Origin: a virus
Reading direction: 5' to 3' (one strand)
Virus record (IMG/VR): IMGVR_UViG_3300047678_000084
Coordinates: 1 to 38,991 of that record
DNA: 38,991 bases
Below, in pieces: positions 36,561 through 38,991 of the stretch. The stretch's first letter is position 1. The number at the start of each line of letters is the position of its first letter. A model generated the notes under the pieces. That model was not told the origin of the DNA. It searched no databases and saw nothing but the letters and a program-made list of their open reading frames with translations. The position numbers and the translations under genes are program-made.

Positions 36561-37964
36561 ATGGCAACAAAGAATAAGGTTACTGCAAAGGTAACAGATA
36601 AGAATGCTGAATCTCCTATTGTTGTAGTTGGTGATGATGGTAGCTTACCCAAGAGTGTAAAGTCTGCTACTCCACCAAAGCCAGCAAAGAAGAAGAAGCC
36701 AATCAATAAGCCTGATGATTTTAGTCGTAAGCCAATTGCTACTGATGATCTAAAAGATAGAATTCTAGATCTCTATGTTGCTCCTACAACTCAATGGTCT
36801 GTCCAGTCTGCAATTGCTGCACTGGATAATCATGAGAGAGGTAACTTCTCTACTTCAGGTAGACTTGCAGACAATATGCTCAGAGATCCTCGTATTGGAT
36901 CTGTAATTGATACAAGAGTTCTTGGTGTACTTGGACTACCATTTGAATGGAAGTTCGATAAGGATCCTACTCCACAAGATATGGGAGCATTAGAGATCCT
37001 ACAAGAGTCATGGCATCACATGTTTATGGATTCTGTAGCTGCTCAAGTACTACGCAATACAATCATCATGGGATACTGCCTAGTAAATAACTACTGGGAT
37101 GAAGTAGATGGATACTTTATTCCAAAGCTTACTGTATGGCATCCAGCTAATGCTTATTACAATATTGGTACAAGAAAGCTTAGTGCATTCACATATAACC
37201 AATCTGTTGTAGAGATGGAAGCTGGAGACTATCGCTGGATGGTATTTAAGCTACTGGATCATGAGAGACCATGGATGAGTGGTGCAATTCGTAGACTTGC
37301 TTTTAGCTATCTAGCTAGAACATACGCTATGAATGATTGGAGAACTAATAGTGCTGTCTATGGCAATCCTATTAGAAAGCTAATGACTACTATGGAAGCT
37401 GCTGCACAGCCAGATACATATACATTCATTAAAGACATGGCGGATAGAATTAGAATGGGAGCACCAATTGCTCTACCATTTGGATTCGATCTACAGCAGT
37501 TAGAATCAACACAGCACTCTCCAGAGATGTTTAAGATGTTGATTGATAAGTGTGATACAGATATTGCAATCTCAGTACTTGGACAGAATCTTACTACAGA
37601 AGTAAAGTCTGGAAGTTATGCTGCTGCAAATATCCATAGAGACATTATGCTTGAGTATCTTCAAGCAGATGTAAATCTACTAAATAAGACTGTCTATCAT
37701 CAGTTAATCCTACCCTTCTACCAGTTCAACTTTGGAGAGGATATTCAGATTCCTCATCCACACTGGGATGCTACCATTCCAGAAGATACTGATCAGATTA
37801 ATGAAGGATTACTAAAGAGATCTCAGTCTCTAGCAACTCTAGGTGATGCTCTCATTAAACTAAAAGAGAGTGGATTTGGAGATATGCTGAATATGACTGA
37901 GATTGCTAGAGAGTTCCGTATTCCACTAAATGTGAAATACAACACTCCAACTACTAGCGAGTAA
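36561..37964 (+). CDS. Portal protein, Mu gp29-like (DUF935)
   Basis: A 467-residue protein with the DUF935 portal pattern: an N-terminal basic and low-complexity leader (residues 1-55), then ISALDNHERGNFSTSGRL-like segment, DPRIGSVIDTRVLGVLGLPFEWKF, MGYCLVNNYWDEVDGYFIPKLTVW, SFLARTYAMNDW-like, then GQNLTTEVKSGSYAAANIHRDIM. This portal forms the dodecameric vertex through which DNA is packaged. It follows TerL by 44 bases. In Mu the next gene is the minor head protein gp30; here that slot holds a histidine-rich repeat protein instead. Confidence 0.88.
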   Translation: MATKNKVTAKVTDKNAESPIVVVGDDGSLPKSVKSATPPKPAKKKKPINKPDDFSRKPIATDDLKDRILDLYVAPTTQWSVQSAIAALDNHERGNFSTSGRLADNMLRDPRIGSVIDTRVLGVLGLPFEWKFDKDPTPQDMGALEILQESWHHMFMDSVAAQVLRNTIIMGYCLVNNYWDEVDGYFIPKLTVWHPANAYYNIGTRKLSAFTYNQSVVEMEAGDYRWMVFKLLDHERPWMSGAIRRLAFSYLARTYAMNDWRTNSAVYGNPIRKLMTTMEAAAQPDTYTFIKDMADRIRMGAPIALPFGFDLQQLESTQHSPEMFKMLIDKCDTDIAISVLGQNLTTEVKSGSYAAANIHRDIMLEYLQADVNLLNKTVYHQLILPFYQFNFGEDIQIPHPHWDATIPEDTDQINEGLLKRSQSLATLGDALIKLKESGFGDMLNMTEIAREFRIPLNVKYNTPTTSE

Positions 37965-38018
37965 ATGATTACTCTGATGATTTAAATTGTTTTAAGATAC
38001 AAAGGAAAGGTAACGATA

Positions 38019-38963
38019 ATGGCATATATTGTAGGTACTACAGTAATTGAGAATGTAATTGATGCTCATAATGCTACCCATGCTCAAACACATGGTACCG
38101 CATCAAAGCACAATGATGGTCCAGACTATAGTATTGATGGAGTGGAGCAGGTATTGACTGGAGGTAGTCCAACTACACTTAATCAATCTGCGTCAGTATT
38201 CATTAATGCGAAGTCTTTATTTAATAACAATCACCTTAATAGAGGTGGCAATGATATCTTTGCACATAAGGTTGTAGACTCTGCAAACGTTGTAACTGCA
38301 AATATGAGTCCTGGTCAGGTATATACTGCTGCAATTCTATATGCACTACAGGCATTAGTTGGAGAAGAGATTACATCTTATAACAATCACATCTCCAACA
38401 AGAAGCCAGATGGAACTGCATCTGGAGTACACGTTGCACCAGATACTACAAATGTTCTTGGTGGTAATCTATCACTCGACTCATTTACAGCAATTGCATA
38501 TGCACTTAATGATCTTAAGCTAAATGCTAATAATCACTTCGTCTTTTCAGTAACTGCATCACCGCACTTAATTACAGACTCTGTAAACATTATTGCTGCA
38601 CCGAATGCTACAGATAGTAATTATGATTCTATGATCAACCTAGCGAATGATATTAAGGCACAACTAAATGGTCACTATACTCAAGCTGGTGTTCACCCTG
38701 TGGATGATACTTTTAATACTATTGTTGGTGCAAATATTACCAATCCTGCTGGTATCTTTGATCTTGCTGTTCAGTATAAGACAAAGCACAACGCACACGT
38801 TGGTTCTACTACTTATCACAATAGTGCTGATGCAACTAATGCTCTAGTTTATAGTGGTCCAGCTACCATCAGCGAACTCATTACTGCTGCGCAGGAAGTG
38901 TATACCAAGCAGACTGCTCACTTTAGAGCAGCTCCTGTAAGTCGCGCAATGGTTTCTGTTTAA
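38019..38963 (+). CDS. Histidine-rich repeat virion-like protein
   Basis: A 314-residue protein between the portal and the protease. It is Asn-, His- and Ala-rich, beginning with AHNATHAQTHGTASKHND. About five units of 40-50 residues recur in the second half with a shared pattern of helix, then Asn-x-His, then His-x-x-x-D-x-T/A-N: for example ITSYNNHIS with VHVAPDTTN, AQLNGHYTQAGVHPVDDTFN, and TKHNAHVGSTTYHNSADATN. The repeats suggest a rod or metal-binding trimer. No Mu gp30/MuF domain is evident here. Its end is the part duplicated at 1-99 by the circular overlap. Role unknown: head protein, internal protein or head fibre. Confidence 0.6.
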   Translation: MAYIVGTTVIENVIDAHNATHAQTHGTASKHNDGPDYSIDGVEQVLTGGSPTTLNQSASVFINAKSLFNNNHLNRGGNDIFAHKVVDSANVVTANMSPGQVYTAAILYALQALVGEEITSYNNHISNKKPDGTASGVHVAPDTTNVLGGNLSLDSFTAIAYALNDLKLNANNHFVFSVTASPHLITDSVNIIAAPNATDSNYDSMINLANDIKAQLNGHYTQAGVHPVDDTFNTIVGANITNPAGIFDLAVQYKTKHNAHVGSTTYHNSADATNALVYSGPATISELITAAQEVYTKQTAHFRAAPVSRAMVSV

Positions 38964-38991
38964 GTTGTTATTCTCTATCTATTTATCTCTG
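38865..38991. repeat. Terminal direct repeat, right copy (circularisation overlap)
   Basis: Identical to bases 1-127. Trimming one copy joins the 3' end of the histidine-rich repeat gene and its downstream sequence directly to the region before the protease gene, giving one continuous head operon. Confidence 0.95.

Overview
The window is a complete or near-complete genome of a tailed, contractile-tail bacteriophage (a myovirus) with Mu-type morphogenesis genes. Bases 1-127 recur exactly at 38865-38991. This is best explained as the overlap left by assembling a circular or circularly permuted molecule, so the unique genome is about 38,864 bp and the break falls at the end of one virion gene. 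The DNA is AT-rich, nearly all genes are on the + strand, and Shine-Dalgarno (SD) sites are purine-rich. Two lipobox-bearing lipoproteins fit a diderm (Gram-negative) host, but nothing identifies that host. No transposase, integrase, repressor or tRNA was recognised.

Layout, reading round the circle. (1) 33.6-39.0 kb joined to 0.3-3.4 kb is the packaging and head module: a small HTH protein, a GIY-YIG endonuclease, terminase small and large subunits, a Mu gp29-type portal, a histidine-rich repeat protein, a Mu gpI-type protease, a probable decoration protein, the Mu gpT-type major capsid protein and a small protein, then a terminator. (2) 3.7-5.3 kb holds small proteins plus a duplicated, diverged copy of the tail-tube and tail-chaperone gene pair. 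(3) 5.6-8.6 kb is the only recognisable nucleic-acid metabolism region: two ribbon-helix-helix (RHH) proteins, a compact family-A-like polymerase and a DUF3223/DCL-like protein with an HNH-like tail. (4) 8.7-13.1 kb carries tail completion proteins, sheath, tube, and a tail-assembly chaperone with a clear -1 frameshift site. (5) 13.2-22.8 kb carries a short tape measure, baseplate hub/spike, gp25-like and J-like baseplate proteins, a tail protein I-like protein and three paralogous fibre genes. A 61-residue lipoprotein sits inside this operon. (6) 22.8-29.1 kb carries a minus-strand lipoprotein, a 930-residue fibre, a displaced gp36-like connector and an M15 peptidase endolysin. (7) 29.3-33.5 kb is an accessory region with two more GIY-YIG genes, several unknown small proteins and a set of small virion-like beta proteins.

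Seven copies of one intergenic element (core TGTCTAATTAAACAGAGAG) punctuate the genome. Five are on + at the heads of transcription units and two are inverted; they look like phage-specific promoters or shared regulatory sites. Rho-independent terminators end most units. The most interesting points are the duplicated tube/chaperone cassette, a beta-domain that recurs inside unrelated structural proteins (sheath, baseplate J, gp36-like connector, probably one fibre), the polymerase with altered motif C, the seven-copy element, and the three endonucleases without an obvious SD. Function calls were made by reading translated sequences by eye; no database search was run.
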